From contig NZ_CP047569.1 of assembly GCF_009903625.1 (NCBI RefSeq), positions 1,210,501-1,274,500 on the forward strand: DNA of 64,000 bases, written 5' to 3'. Source of the DNA: Microbulbifer sp. ALW1 (GTDB lineage Bacteria; Pseudomonadota; Gammaproteobacteria; Pseudomonadales; Cellvibrionaceae). The position numbers and the translations under genes were made by a program. Below are positions 34,849 through 44,278 of this stretch, one piece after another (within the stretch, counting starts at the first letter, position 1; each line of letters begins with the position of its first letter). Below the pieces are notes generated by a model. That model made no database searches and was not told the DNA's origin. It saw only the letters and a list, made by a program, of their open reading frames with translations.

Positions 34849-36963
34849 TTAACGTTTGTTTTTTCCGAGTGCATCGGGAAGTGTTACCGGGCCTATTAGT
34901 GGTGTTTTTACCGGTGCCGCGAGGCCAAAAAATACCACGGCACCATTGCCGCCAAAGCGGGTGGAGAGTGCTTCATCCGGGTCTTTCTTGAATCCTTCAT
35001 CGGGCCTGTCCCAGTTATTGGCAACCCAGACATTGCCGGCGGGGTCGATCGCCACATCGGTGACTATCTGCAAGCCGCCGATATAACCGGAAGGGGGAGA
35101 AATTGCCTGCCCGGTTTTGAATCCGGGAGGGCAGGCGTCGGTGCGTACCCCGCACAGCTGGGTAATCGAGCGGCCGGTGGAGTTGGCTATCCACACATTG
35201 TCGTTACCGTCGATCGCTACACCCCAGGCGCCGATGGTGCTGTTGTTGCCATCAAAAGTACCCAGCAATGTCCCTTCAGTGCTGAGCAGCGATACGTTAC
35301 CGCCGGGGAAACGGGTGATGATTTCGTAGAGATCGATCCACTCCTGGGCCGCCTGCTGCTCCTCCGACACACCGCGTTTGTGGCTCTCCGCCTTTGCCTT
35401 GAGTTTGGCCTCGATAAACGCCAGCTTTTCCCGGGTAGTGGGTGTGCCCACGGTATTCGCCACCCAGGCATTGCCACGGCTGTCGATGGCGACGGCGCGG
35501 GGTGCGAAGCCCACTTTGAAATACTCGGCCCTGTCCGGATCACTGGCGGGGAAACGGGTCACCGTGTCGCCACCACTGTTGGTTACCCAGATGCGATCCT
35601 TGTGATCGATGGCGAGGTGAAAGGGTGCTTTGAACTGGAGTTTCCCTTCTTCTGGCTTGCCAGTAAGGGCGCTGCCGAGAATGCGCCCTTTGGCGGCGTC
35701 TCCGCCGGGCAGGTGCACGATCTGATGGCGGCCGTTATCCAGCGCCCATACATCGCCGTTGGGAGTAACGATGATGCCCTGCATGGAGCCGAGCTTTCCG
35801 CCGAAGTCGTAGCCGCTCTCCGGTGACAGCGGTGCGCCAGTCTTGCGGTCGAATACCGATATATTTTTGCCCGCAAGGCTGGTGGCCCAGACCTTGTCGT
35901 CAGCGGAGATGGCAATGCCAAATCCTGGGCCATCGATACCGCCGCCGCGAAAGCCGGTGGTCATGGGGGAAAGCGGTTTGCCATCCGGCGCGAGCTTGGA
36001 AAGTCCGCCGCCAAAGCCGGCAAAAATCGTGGATTGTGCGCCGACGAGGAAATTGTCGTCGGCCCACATATTGCCGTCATCGTCGATGGCGATGCCGCCC
36101 AGGGAGTTGAGGCCTCCGCCGGAATAAACCAGTGACAGCGTCCAGGCACTGGGTGCGAAATTCAGATAGGGAATAAACGGCGTTTTGCGCCAGCGTTTGC
36201 CGGCGGGCACCGGATAGAATGCATCGAGCAGTGCGAACAGCGATTGCGCGTTATGCCACGGATTACGCGCAATGTTCTGGGCGGCCGAGAGGGTATTGTC
36301 CGGCGCTTTACCACCGGGCGGCGTGGCAGCGGCAAACAGTTTGTTGCAGTTGCCCGGTGCCTGGGCGCAACCTGAAAGCAGGATGCTGAGGGTGTTGAAC
36401 CTGGCCAGCGTCGGTGTCTGTGCGCTGTTCAGCGGATTCTGGATTACCGGGCCGAGTTCGCCGGTCTCGAGGTCGACCAGGTTCGGCACATTGCCCGCGG
36501 CAATCTTCAGGCCCTGCAGATGACCGGTGAGAATCTGGTCTTTCAGGAATACTGCGGCGGTCCATACAGACGCGACGGTGGTGCGCTCATTGAGCGTCAC
36601 GGATTTCGGCGGTGACGTGCCGAGAATGGCGAGGAACTGGAGCGCGGTATTTGCCTGCGGACTTTCTGCCGTTTGCGCGATACCGCCGCTGGAGGTCAGG
36701 TAGAGGACACCGGCAGCACCGCCGGCTGCGTCAGGGCTCAGGGTGAAGCGGCCTTCGTTGTCAGTCTTGGTCTGGGCGAGTTTGCTGGGGTGCCCCGACC
36801 CGGCCCGCCACAGTGTGACTTCTGCCCCTGATATCGGCTTGGTGGCGGCCTGAACCCGCCCCTGGATGGTTTCTGCCAGCACCGACGTTGCAGAGAGCCC
36901 CAGCAGGGTGATGGCCAGCATTGGCAAGCAGCGCTTGAGAAGTGCGACAAGAATACCCGGCAT
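34849..36963 (-). CDS. Exported NHL/beta-propeller protein with carboxypeptidase-regulatory-like domain
   Basis: A 704-residue protein with a signal peptide (about 1-30). An Ig-like carboxypeptidase-regulatory domain follows (IQGRVQAATKPISGAEVTLW and EGRFTLSPDAAGG). A long array of blade-like repeats then begins: GIAIDDDGNMWADD, HLAIDHKDRIWVTNSGGDTV, GVAIDGNDNVWIANSTGRSI. The pattern resembles NHL/virginiamycin-B-lyase propellers. It probably binds or scaffolds in the periplasm. It is the first gene of an operon with the amidohydrolase. Confidence 0.8.
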   Translation of the reverse strand: MPGILVALLKRCLPMLAITLLGLSATSVLAETIQGRVQAATKPISGAEVTLWRAGSGHPSKLAQTKTDNEGRFTLSPDAAGGAAGVLYLTSSGGIAQTAESPQANTALQFLAILGTSPPKSVTLNERTTVASVWTAAVFLKDQILTGHLQGLKIAAGNVPNLVDLETGELGPVIQNPLNSAQTPTLARFNTLSILLSGCAQAPGNCNKLFAAATPPGGKAPDNTLSAAQNIARNPWHNAQSLFALLDAFYPVPAGKRWRKTPFIPYLNFAPSAWTLSLVYSGGGLNSLGGIAIDDDGNMWADDNFLVGAQSTIFAGFGGGLSKLAPDGKPLSPMTTGFRGGGIDGPGFGIAISADDKVWATSLAGKNISVFDRKTGAPLSPESGYDFGGKLGSMQGIIVTPNGDVWALDNGRHQIVHLPGGDAAKGRILGSALTGKPEEGKLQFKAPFHLAIDHKDRIWVTNSGGDTVTRFPASDPDRAEYFKVGFAPRAVAIDSRGNAWVANTVGTPTTREKLAFIEAKLKAKAESHKRGVSEEQQAAQEWIDLYEIITRFPGGNVSLLSTEGTLLGTFDGNNSTIGAWGVAIDGNDNVWIANSTGRSITQLCGVRTDACPPGFKTGQAISPPSGYIGGLQIVTDVAIDPAGNVWVANNWDRPDEGFKKDPDEALSTRFGGNGAVVFFGLAAPVKTPLIGPVTLPDALGKNKR

Positions 36964-37068
36964 TTGATGACTAACTCCCTAATCTCCCATGCCAAGTTAT
37001 AGCCGGGTTAGGGAGGGCGCGCAGGGAGCCTCTGGGCTATGGCGGAGATTTTTGTCGGAGATTGCCGC

Positions 37069-38538
37069 TCAGTTTTTGCCGTCGATAGTTTTGCGGATTT
37101 TGCCGAACACGTTGCGGATTAATTTTTTCGCGGCGGGCATCTGCTCTTCAATCTCGGCGCGCAACGCCAGCAGCTCGGCATTTTCCGGCTGGATGCTGAG
37201 ACCGGTATTGGCATCTCGGTGCGCGCGGTCCAGATCGCCTTCGAGCAGATGGGCGCGGGCGCGGCGGGAGTACTCCGCCGCCAGCTGATCGATACCTGCC
37301 AGCGCCTGCGGGTTGTCTTGTTCCAGGGCGAGCGCCTCGCGATAGAAGTGCAGGGCATTGGTATCTGCGGGTTTGACCAGGTCGCCCCGCTCGATGGCTT
37401 CGGCGCCACGGCTGACATAGTCCTGCACCAGCGATTCGGTAACGCGCTCCAGGCCTTCGTGCGCCTCGTCGTTGTCCTGTTCCAGTAGCAGTACCTGGCG
37501 GTAGTAGTAGCGGGCGTTGTCCTGTTCGGGGGCGATGAAGCGGCCCTCTTCGAGTCCGAGCTCCGCCTGCTCCAGCAGTCGATTGATTTCGCGTTCGGTT
37601 TCGCTCTCGTAAGTCGCGAAAAAGACCAGTAGCAACGCTGCGATCGCACCGACTGCCGGCAGCAAGAATCGCGGCAGCCGACCGGTGATGCCGGCCTGGC
37701 CGGCGGGCATAACAGAAGGACGCGCTGTGGTTGCGGTGGGATCGAGCAAGGGCTCGATGGCGGCGGCCAGTTCCTCGCAGGTTTGAAAACGGTCCTGGGG
37801 GCGCTTGGCCAGCATGCGATCCAGCAGTGGCTGCAGATACACGTATTCCTGGGGCAGCGGCGGCAGTGCCTGCTGAATATGGTTGATGGCAGTGCTGGTA
37901 TGGCTGCTGCCCTTGAACGGGTTGTGCCCCAGCAGCAGCTCCAGCAGGATCACGCCCAGGCCATAGATATCTGTGGTGATATCCAGCGGTTGTCCCTGGG
38001 CCTGCTCGGGGCTGCTGTAAGAGGGGCTGCCCAGGCTGTGTCCTACCAGGGTCAGGTCCGAGTCGTTCTCCACATCCTTGGCAATGCCGAAATCGGTGAG
38101 CACCGCAGTGCCGTCCTTGCGAAACAGGATATTCGCCGGCTTCACATCCCGGTGGATGATACCCTTGGCGTGTACCACACCGAGGCCCGTGGCGATTTGC
38201 CGGATCAGCCGCAGGATTGCTCCGGGTTCGCAGAAACGCTCCCGGTTCTCGCTCAGGTCACCGCCCTCGAGAAACTCCATGGCGATGTAGTGATCGCCAT
38301 TGGCTAGTGTCGAAATATCGTGGATGGTGATGATGTGGGGATTGCTGAGGCTGGCAATAAAGTGCGCTTCGTTGATAAAGCGCTCATTGAGCTGCGCTTG
38401 GTTCCCGTTGCGCAGTACCTTGATGGCAACCTTGCGGTTCAGCGATTCCTGGGTGGCCAGGTAGACCGAGGCCATACCACCCTGGCCAATTGGGCCGTGC
38501 ACTTGGTAGCCGGGGATGTGAAGTTCGGGGTGCGTCAT
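37069..38538 (-). CDS. Membrane-anchored Ser/Thr protein kinase
   Basis: A 489-residue PknB-like kinase. Glycine loop G15-x-x-G18-x-G20, catalytic lysine K40, HRDVKPAN (129-136) and DFG (149-151) are present, so it should be active. A single TM helix (about 289-310) joins the cytosolic kinase to an outer segment of TPR-like helical repeats (LLEQDNDEAHEGLERVTESL and similar). The frame opens earlier (38643), but the ATG at 38538 fits the kinase start. No PASTA domains. Its partners are unknown. Confidence 0.88.
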   Translation of the reverse strand: MTHPELHIPGYQVHGPIGQGGMASVYLATQESLNRKVAIKVLRNGNQAQLNERFINEAHFIASLSNPHIITIHDISTLANGDHYIAMEFLEGGDLSENRERFCEPGAILRLIRQIATGLGVVHAKGIIHRDVKPANILFRKDGTAVLTDFGIAKDVENDSDLTLVGHSLGSPSYSSPEQAQGQPLDITTDIYGLGVILLELLLGHNPFKGSSHTSTAINHIQQALPPLPQEYVYLQPLLDRMLAKRPQDRFQTCEELAAAIEPLLDPTATTARPSVMPAGQAGITGRLPRFLLPAVGAIAALLLVFFATYESETEREINRLLEQAELGLEEGRFIAPEQDNARYYYRQVLLLEQDNDEAHEGLERVTESLVQDYVSRGAEAIERGDLVKPADTNALHFYREALALEQDNPQALAGIDQLAAEYSRRARAHLLEGDLDRAHRDANTGLSIQPENAELLALRAEIEEQMPAAKKLIRNVFGKIRKTIDGKN

Positions 38539-38688
38539 AACAGCCAGATTTGCCAGCGCTGATGGATCAATGGAGGGGCGCAAGGATACCGCCGCGATTA
38601 GGCGAAATAAACCGAGCACGCCACAGAGTGCTGAGCGCATCACGTCAGGGGGCTTTGGCGTCTGTTGCCAGCGGTGAAAATACCGTCG

Positions 38689-40221
38689 TTAGAAATTGTC
38701 CGGGTTGCGGATGATCTGCCTGGCCCGTGCCGAAAGAGCGTCCAGCTCATCACTGTCCATTTTGTCCAGCAGACTGAGCATCATCGCCATCCGCGGGTTG
38801 CCCTCGAAATGTGTGCGCTTTTCAGCCAGGAAGTGCCAATAGAGGCTGTTAAAAGGGCAGGCGTCCTCTCCGGTTTTTTCCTTCACCTTGTAGCGGCATT
38901 CCGCGCAGTAATTGCTCATCTTATTGATATAGCTGCCGCTGGAGATATACGGCTTGGTGGCGACCAGGCCGCCATCGGCGAACTGGCTCATGCCCCGTGT
39001 GTTGGTGATTTCCACCCACTGGATTGCATCGATATAGATCCCAAGGTACCAATCGTCCACCTGGTCCGGGTGCACCTGGGTCAGCAGTGCGAAATTGCCG
39101 GTGATCATCAAGCGCTGGATGTGATGGGCGTAGGCGTGATCGAGGCTGTTTTTGATGGCGTGGTGCAGGCAGTTCATCTGCGTGTCTGCGTTCCAGTAAA
39201 ACGCCGGCAGATCATTGTGATTCTGCAGCCGGTTACAGCGCCCGTAGCCGGGCATCTCCCGCCAGTAGACGCCGCGCATGTATTCCCGCCAACCGAGGAT
39301 CTGCCGCACAAACCCCTCGACTTCATTGAGGGAAATGGTGTTCTTGTTTTGCTGCCAGTATTCGATGACCGCATCGATCACTTCCCGGGGGTGCAGCAAC
39401 TTGCTGTTCATGGCAAAACTGAGGCGGCTGTGAAACAGGTATACCTGTTCGGGGTCCATCGCATCCTGGTAGTCGCCGAAGTGGATCAGAAGATGCTCGC
39501 AGAAATAGCGCAGCACCTTCAGGCCGCCTTCGCGGGTGGTGGGCCAGTTGAAATGTTCCGGATCGATATTGCCGAAGGTTTTTACACCCGCCTGTTCAAT
39601 GCGCTGGAGCGTTTCGCGCACATCTTTAAGGAAGCCTTTTTCATGGGGTATTGCCGGCTTGCCCTTCCATTTCTTGCGGTTACTTTCATCGAAGTTCCAT
39701 TTGCCACCGGCAGGCTTGCCATCCTCCATCAACAGATTGTGCTTGCGGCGCATGTGCCGGTAAAAGCTTTCCATCAGCAGGGATTTTTTATCCGCAAAAA
39801 ACGCTTCCAGCTCGCTTCTGGAAGTAAGGAAGTGTTCGCTGTCGAAAGCTTCGCTGGGAATACTGAGGTCGTCACTCAGCTGTTGGAGTTGCTGGTCCAG
39901 GCGGTATTCATCGGCCAGCTGGTATTCGAACTTCTCAATCCCGTGTGTCTGGATCAGGTTGGCGATATTGGTGCCGAGCTTCTGGGTGTTGTCCGGGTGA
40001 TCCAGGGGATAGTAAATCACGCGTTTACCGCGGTCTTGCAGCCACTGGGCGAACGCGGACATCGCCTCGAAAAATGCCACCACCTTCTGGATGTGATGCT
40101 TTACGTAGTCGGTTTCTTGGCGCATTTCGGCGATGAAGTAGAGGGTGTCTTCATCGTCATTGTGGTACCAGGAGTGCTTGTGATTGAGCTGGTCGCCCAG
40201 GATCAGGCGCAGAGTTTTCAA
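38689..40221 (-). CDS. Iron-sulfur bacterial cryptochrome/photolyase (FeS-BCP, PhrB-like)
   Basis: A 510-residue FAD-dependent protein of the prokaryotic (6-4) photolyase/cryptochrome group. It starts KTLRLILGDQLNHKHSWYH, the typical family opening, and carries four cysteines suited to a [4Fe-4S] cluster: C351, C439, C442 and C455. It should repair or sense light-induced DNA damage. The start codon is TTG after AGAGAAAG. It follows the CRY-DASH gene by 19 bp, so both belong to one operon. Confidence 0.9.
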   Translation of the reverse strand: MKTLRLILGDQLNHKHSWYHNDDEDTLYFIAEMRQETDYVKHHIQKVVAFFEAMSAFAQWLQDRGKRVIYYPLDHPDNTQKLGTNIANLIQTHGIEKFEYQLADEYRLDQQLQQLSDDLSIPSEAFDSEHFLTSRSELEAFFADKKSLLMESFYRHMRRKHNLLMEDGKPAGGKWNFDESNRKKWKGKPAIPHEKGFLKDVRETLQRIEQAGVKTFGNIDPEHFNWPTTREGGLKVLRYFCEHLLIHFGDYQDAMDPEQVYLFHSRLSFAMNSKLLHPREVIDAVIEYWQQNKNTISLNEVEGFVRQILGWREYMRGVYWREMPGYGRCNRLQNHNDLPAFYWNADTQMNCLHHAIKNSLDHAYAHHIQRLMITGNFALLTQVHPDQVDDWYLGIYIDAIQWVEITNTRGMSQFADGGLVATKPYISSGSYINKMSNYCAECRYKVKEKTGEDACPFNSLYWHFLAEKRTHFEGNPRMAMMLSLLDKMDSDELDALSARARQIIRNPDNF

Positions 40222-40240
40222 TGGGCTTTCTCTTTTCGGG

Positions 40241-41557
40241 TTACCGCCAGCGGTTGCGAAAACTCCTATCCGGGTCGTAGCGCTCGGCCTGCCCCTGGAT
40301 GTCGAAGCGGCGATCGCGCGGGTCGTTGCCTACACCGCTGTTGTACATCCAGTTGCCGTAGTTGCTGTGGACGTCGTAGTCCAGCAGCAGGCTTTCAAAG
40401 TAGGCGGCGCCGATACGCCAATCCTGCTGCCGTTCGCGCGCGAAATAGCTGGCAACATTCTGGCGGCCGCGATTACTCATCCAGCCGGTAGCCGCGATTT
40501 CACGCATGTTGGCGTTGACGAAGTCGTACTCGGTTTCACCATTTATCCAGCGCTGGATTTCTTCCGGGTCGCGCTGCCAGGAGTAGTCCTGTTCAAGGAT
40601 GCCACCGAGATGGAAGATTTGGTCTCCGTGCTTGAGGCTGACGAACTTGAAGAAATCCCGCCACAGCAACTCGAATACCAGCCAGTAGGTGTCCTCGTTG
40701 GCTTTTACGTCCTGTTCGAATTCCCGGATCATCCAGTACACCTGCCGCGGCGAAAGACTGCCGTTGGCAAGCCATGGGGAGAGCTTGCTGCTGTAGTCGG
40801 TGCCGACAAGGCCGTCGCGGGTGTGTTTGTAGCGTAAGAGGTTTTCGGACTTCCAGAAATAATCCTGAATCCGCTGCTGGGCGGCTGCACCACCGCCATG
40901 AAATGGGAAGGCGCTACGCGGATCCGGGGTGAAGGTTTCCAGACCAAGCTGAGCGAGGCTCGGCAGGGTGGTGTGAAAACTTTCATCAGCCCCGATCTGC
41001 CAGTTTTCGGCGGGCATGGGCGACGGGCGCGGAACCGGCGGGCGCACCGACCACGCTTGCTCGCACGCCTTGCGGAAGGCGGTAAATACACGAGGCAGAT
41101 CCTGCGGGGCAAACGGCAGGTCTTGCGGGTGCAACAGCAACTGGCCATAGAATTCGTGCAGATTCACTGCGGCCATTCCCGCGGCAGTCTGCACGGCCTC
41201 CTGTACCAGCCGCTCATCGCGGGTCCACTCCCGTTGCAGGTAGAGGTCGCTTATCCCGAGTGTCGCCACTAATGCGGGGATCGCCGACTCCGGGTGTTTC
41301 TGGCTGATCAGTAGTGGAACATTGATGACCGCGAGCTGCCGCTGCAGATCGGCGAGAGATTCCAGCAGAAATTGTGCGCGGAATTTTTCCGTGCGCCGAA
41401 ACCCGTACTGGTCTTTTTCAAACTGGCGCGGGTCCAGGCAGTAGAGTGCGACCACGCTACCGCCGTGCTGCTGCGCATTACCGCAGGCTTCGGCAAGGCC
41501 GTGGTGGTCGCTGCTGCGGAGGTCGTTGCGGAACCAGACCAGGTTGTTCTTGTTCAT
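40241..41557 (-). CDS. CRY-DASH-type cryptochrome/photolyase
   Basis: A 438-residue photolyase-family protein. NLVWFRNDLRSSDHHGLAEA and the FAD-site end RGRQNVASYFARERQQDWRI, GNWMYNSGVGNDPRDRRFD identify the DASH class, which repairs cyclobutane dimers in single-stranded DNA. The protein ends soon after YDPDRSFRNRW; relatives usually continue with LPEL and a short tail, so the C-terminus is slightly short. It overlaps the acyl-CoA dehydrogenase gene by 4 bp and precedes the Fe-S photolyase gene. Confidence 0.9.
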   Translation of the reverse strand: MNKNNLVWFRNDLRSSDHHGLAEACGNAQQHGGSVVALYCLDPRQFEKDQYGFRRTEKFRAQFLLESLADLQRQLAVINVPLLISQKHPESAIPALVATLGISDLYLQREWTRDERLVQEAVQTAAGMAAVNLHEFYGQLLLHPQDLPFAPQDLPRVFTAFRKACEQAWSVRPPVPRPSPMPAENWQIGADESFHTTLPSLAQLGLETFTPDPRSAFPFHGGGAAAQQRIQDYFWKSENLLRYKHTRDGLVGTDYSSKLSPWLANGSLSPRQVYWMIREFEQDVKANEDTYWLVFELLWRDFFKFVSLKHGDQIFHLGGILEQDYSWQRDPEEIQRWINGETEYDFVNANMREIAATGWMSNRGRQNVASYFARERQQDWRIGAAYFESLLLDYDVHSNYGNWMYNSGVGNDPRDRRFDIQGQAERYDPDRSFRNRWR

Positions 41558-42702
41558 TCGCGCTTGAGGAGTTCCCGCGAAATGATCAGTTTCATGATTT
41601 CATTGGTACCGGCGTAGATCCGCTGTACCCGCGCGTCGGCCCAGGCGCGGGCGATGGGGTACTCCCACATGTAGCCGAAACCGCCGTGCAACTGCATGCA
41701 CTCATCCAGCAGTTTGCACTGGAAATCCGTCGCCAGTAGTTTGGCTTTGGCAGCGGTGGAGACGTCGAGCTTTTCCTCGTAGTGCAATTCCAGGCAGCGG
41801 TCGATAAAGACCCGCAGTGCGGTGAGCTCGCTATCCAGTTCGGCGAGTTTGAACTGGGTATTCTGGAAGGCGGAAATGGGCTTGCCGAAGGCCTTGCGGT
41901 CTTTGACGTACTCGATGGTCCAGCCGATGGCGGCCTCACAGTTGGCGATGGCATTGACCGCCACACTCAATCGCTCCTGGGGCAACTCCTGCATCAGGTA
42001 AATAAAACCCTGGCCCTCTCCGCCGAGCAGATTTTCCACCGGCACTTTCACATCGTCGAAGAACAGCTCGGAAGTGTCCTGGGCTTTCATGCCCACTTTT
42101 TCCAGATTGGTGCCTTTCTTGAACCCGGGGCTGTCGGATTCAACCAACAGCAGACTGACACCGGCGGCGCCCGCGGCGGGATCGGTTTTGGCAACCACCA
42201 CCACCAGGTCTGCATGCTGGCCGTTAGTGATAAAGGTTTTGGAACCGTTCAACACATAGTGATCGCCGTCTTTCACCGCAGTGGTGCGCACCCCCTGCAG
42301 ATCGGAACCGGCGCCGGGTTCGGTCATGGCAATGGCGGTGACTATGTCGCCGCTGATACAGCCGGGCAGGTATCTCTGCTTCTGCTCTTCGGTACCGTAA
42401 TTGACGATGTAAGGCACGGCGATATCCGAGTGCAGTCCCCACCCGATACCGGTCAGTCCCTGGCGGGAAATTTCTTCATCGACGATGGCGTTGTAACCGA
42501 AGTCCAGTTCCAGCCCGCCATAGGCTTCCGGCACTTGCGGGCACAGAAAACCCATGGCGCCGGCCTTGCGCCAGAGTTCGCGGTCAACCTGGCCGTCTTT
42601 TTCCCACTGGTGGTGATAGGGGGCGGCTTCGGTTTCGAGGAATTTTCGCACGCTGTCACGAAACTGTTCGTGTTCGGTACTGAAGACGGTTCTCGGGATC
42701 AT
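41554..42702 (-). CDS. Acyl-CoA dehydrogenase family protein
   Basis: A 382-residue FAD flavoenzyme that forms the 2,3-double bond of acyl-CoAs. It has AMTEPGAGSDLQGVRTTAVK, ITNGQHADLVVVVAKT, LHGGFGYMWEYPIARAWADA and YAGTNEIMKLIISREL. Ala, not Glu, follows Tyr at the MCAD-type catalytic-base position, as in isovaleryl-CoA-type enzymes where the base is elsewhere. It is first in an operon with two photolyases, overlapping the second gene by 4 bp; the reason for this pairing is unknown. Confidence 0.9.
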   Translation of the reverse strand: MIPRTVFSTEHEQFRDSVRKFLETEAAPYHHQWEKDGQVDRELWRKAGAMGFLCPQVPEAYGGLELDFGYNAIVDEEISRQGLTGIGWGLHSDIAVPYIVNYGTEEQKQRYLPGCISGDIVTAIAMTEPGAGSDLQGVRTTAVKDGDHYVLNGSKTFITNGQHADLVVVVAKTDPAAGAAGVSLLLVESDSPGFKKGTNLEKVGMKAQDTSELFFDDVKVPVENLLGGEGQGFIYLMQELPQERLSVAVNAIANCEAAIGWTIEYVKDRKAFGKPISAFQNTQFKLAELDSELTALRVFIDRCLELHYEEKLDVSTAAKAKLLATDFQCKLLDECMQLHGGFGYMWEYPIARAWADARVQRIYAGTNEIMKLIISRELLKRE

Positions 42703-42972
42703 GTTGGGGCCATTTTATTGCTGTTGTCGTTGTCCATCGCCGCGTTGGTGAATACGGAATGGCTGGTCTGAATAAATTAGCTCATGTGGCGCCGGGCACA
42801 ATGGCTTTTGACGCCAAGTCTGTGGACGGTTCGCATTAAGAATCCTGATGTGGCGGGTTTTTCTTATTCTGAAACGGCCTAACTTGAGGATTTTGGTGCC
42901 GTACACTGTTGAGAGTGATTTCGCCGAAGGCAATCGCGGCGGCAACAGTGCAAGTAAACGTGAGGTACGCAA

Positions 42973-44202
42973 ATGGCTGACAATCTTCTGGAAATGGCGG
43001 TACGCCATTTGGGTTCATCGGGTCTGGGCGCACTGGGTAGTGCTCTGGGTTTGCCGGAAGGCAAAAGTGAATCTGCATTCACCACCGGGGCCGCATCGGT
43101 ACTTGCGGGTATGCTGAACAAGGCCGGCAGCGAGAGCGGTCTCGGCGCTCTGCTGAATATGGCGACCAAGAGCACCAGCATGGACCTGTCGTCGCCGGCG
43201 GATATTTTTTCCACACCGGACAAGATGACCAGTCTGCAGGATGTGGGCGGCAGCATGCTGGAATCCCTGTTTGGCGGTAAGCGCGACGGTGTGATCAACG
43301 CGGTTGCCGGCGCGCTGGGGCTGAACAGCACCAAGGGCGGCAGCCTGCTGCGCATTGCCGCGCCGGTGATCATGTCGCTGATCGGCAAGCTGGTAAAAAG
43401 CAAAGGCCTGAATATGGAGGGCCTGGCAGCGCTGTTGCTGGGGCAGAAGGCGCATGTCAAAGACAAGCTGCCACCGGGGCTGCTGCAGGAGCTGGGGGTG
43501 AAAAACCTCGATGAACTGGCGGAGCGCACGGTGGTGGAAACCACGCCGCGTCAGACTGCGCACACCCGGACACCGCCGCCGGTCAAAAAAAGTGGCTGGG
43601 GCAAGTGGCTGTGGCCACTGTTGATTGCCCTGGGTGTACTCTGGGCGCTGAACATGTGCGCCAAGAAAGAAAAACTGGATGACGGCACCGGTGGTGTGGT
43701 CATGGAACAGGATGAGGTAGTGGTCACCGAGGAGCCGGCAACAACCGATGAACCGGCGGTGGTCGAAGACGATGTGGTGGTGGCCGAGGAGCCGGTCACC
43801 AGTGGCGATTTCGGCAAAGACTTCCGCGATTACCTGGCCAATGCCCAGCGCGACCCGAACCGCGAGTTCCCGCTGAATATCGAGTTCCCCACCGACGGCA
43901 GCATGCCCAACGCGGCATCACTACCGGACGTACAGGCGCTGATTACCGTGATGCAGGAAAACCCGGGGCTCTCGATCATGATTGAAGGCCACACGGATAG
44001 CGACGGCGATGCCGGGGCCAATCAGAAGTTGTCTGAATCCCGTGCGCAGGCGGTGATGAAGATGCTGACCGATGCCGGTATCGATGCCACCCGTATCAAG
44101 GCGGTGGGCGTGGGCTCCGCCGACCCGGTGGCGAGCAACGACACCGAAGAGGGCAAGCAGAAGAACCGTCGTATCGTGGTGAAGGTGACCTCCTTCGAGT
44201 AG
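42973..44202 (+). CDS. DUF937-OmpA fusion membrane protein
   Basis: A 409-residue protein. Residues 1-180 are alanine/glycine-rich helices resembling DUF937. A single TM helix (about 209-229) follows. An acidic linker rich in E, D, V and T (234-265) leads to a C-terminal OmpA-like domain (about 290-409; IEGHTDSDGDAGANQKLSES, SRAQAV, NRRIVVKV) that should bind peptidoglycan. The N-terminal part is probably cytoplasmic. Such a protein may tether a cytosolic function to the cell wall. A bidirectional terminator follows. Confidence 0.85.
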   Translation: MADNLLEMAVRHLGSSGLGALGSALGLPEGKSESAFTTGAASVLAGMLNKAGSESGLGALLNMATKSTSMDLSSPADIFSTPDKMTSLQDVGGSMLESLFGGKRDGVINAVAGALGLNSTKGGSLLRIAAPVIMSLIGKLVKSKGLNMEGLAALLLGQKAHVKDKLPPGLLQELGVKNLDELAERTVVETTPRQTAHTRTPPPVKKSGWGKWLWPLLIALGVLWALNMCAKKEKLDDGTGGVVMEQDEVVVTEEPATTDEPAVVEDDVVVAEEPVTSGDFGKDFRDYLANAQRDPNREFPLNIEFPTDGSMPNAASLPDVQALITVMQENPGLSIMIEGHTDSDGDAGANQKLSESRAQAVMKMLTDAGIDATRIKAVGVGSADPVASNDTEEGKQKNRRIVVKVTSFE

Positions 44203-44227
44203 AAATGATCGACAGTGAATGCCTGAA

Positions 44228-44262
44228 AAAGAAAACCCGCGGTTCGCCGCGGGTTTTCTTTT
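44228..44262. terminator. Bidirectional intrinsic terminator
   Basis: AAAACCCGCGG-TTCG-CCGCGGGTTTT (44232-44257) is a perfect 11-bp stem with a tetraloop. It is flanked by A and T runs and lies between the convergent OmpA-fusion and AraC genes. Confidence 0.9.
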
Positions 44263-44278
44263 TGCTGGAGCAATAAAT

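Noticed and set aside
38665..40491. Long open plus-strand frame of 608 residues
   Set aside because: It is antisense to the two photolyase genes, which have clear domain content and conserved residues. High GC leaves open frames on the other strand.
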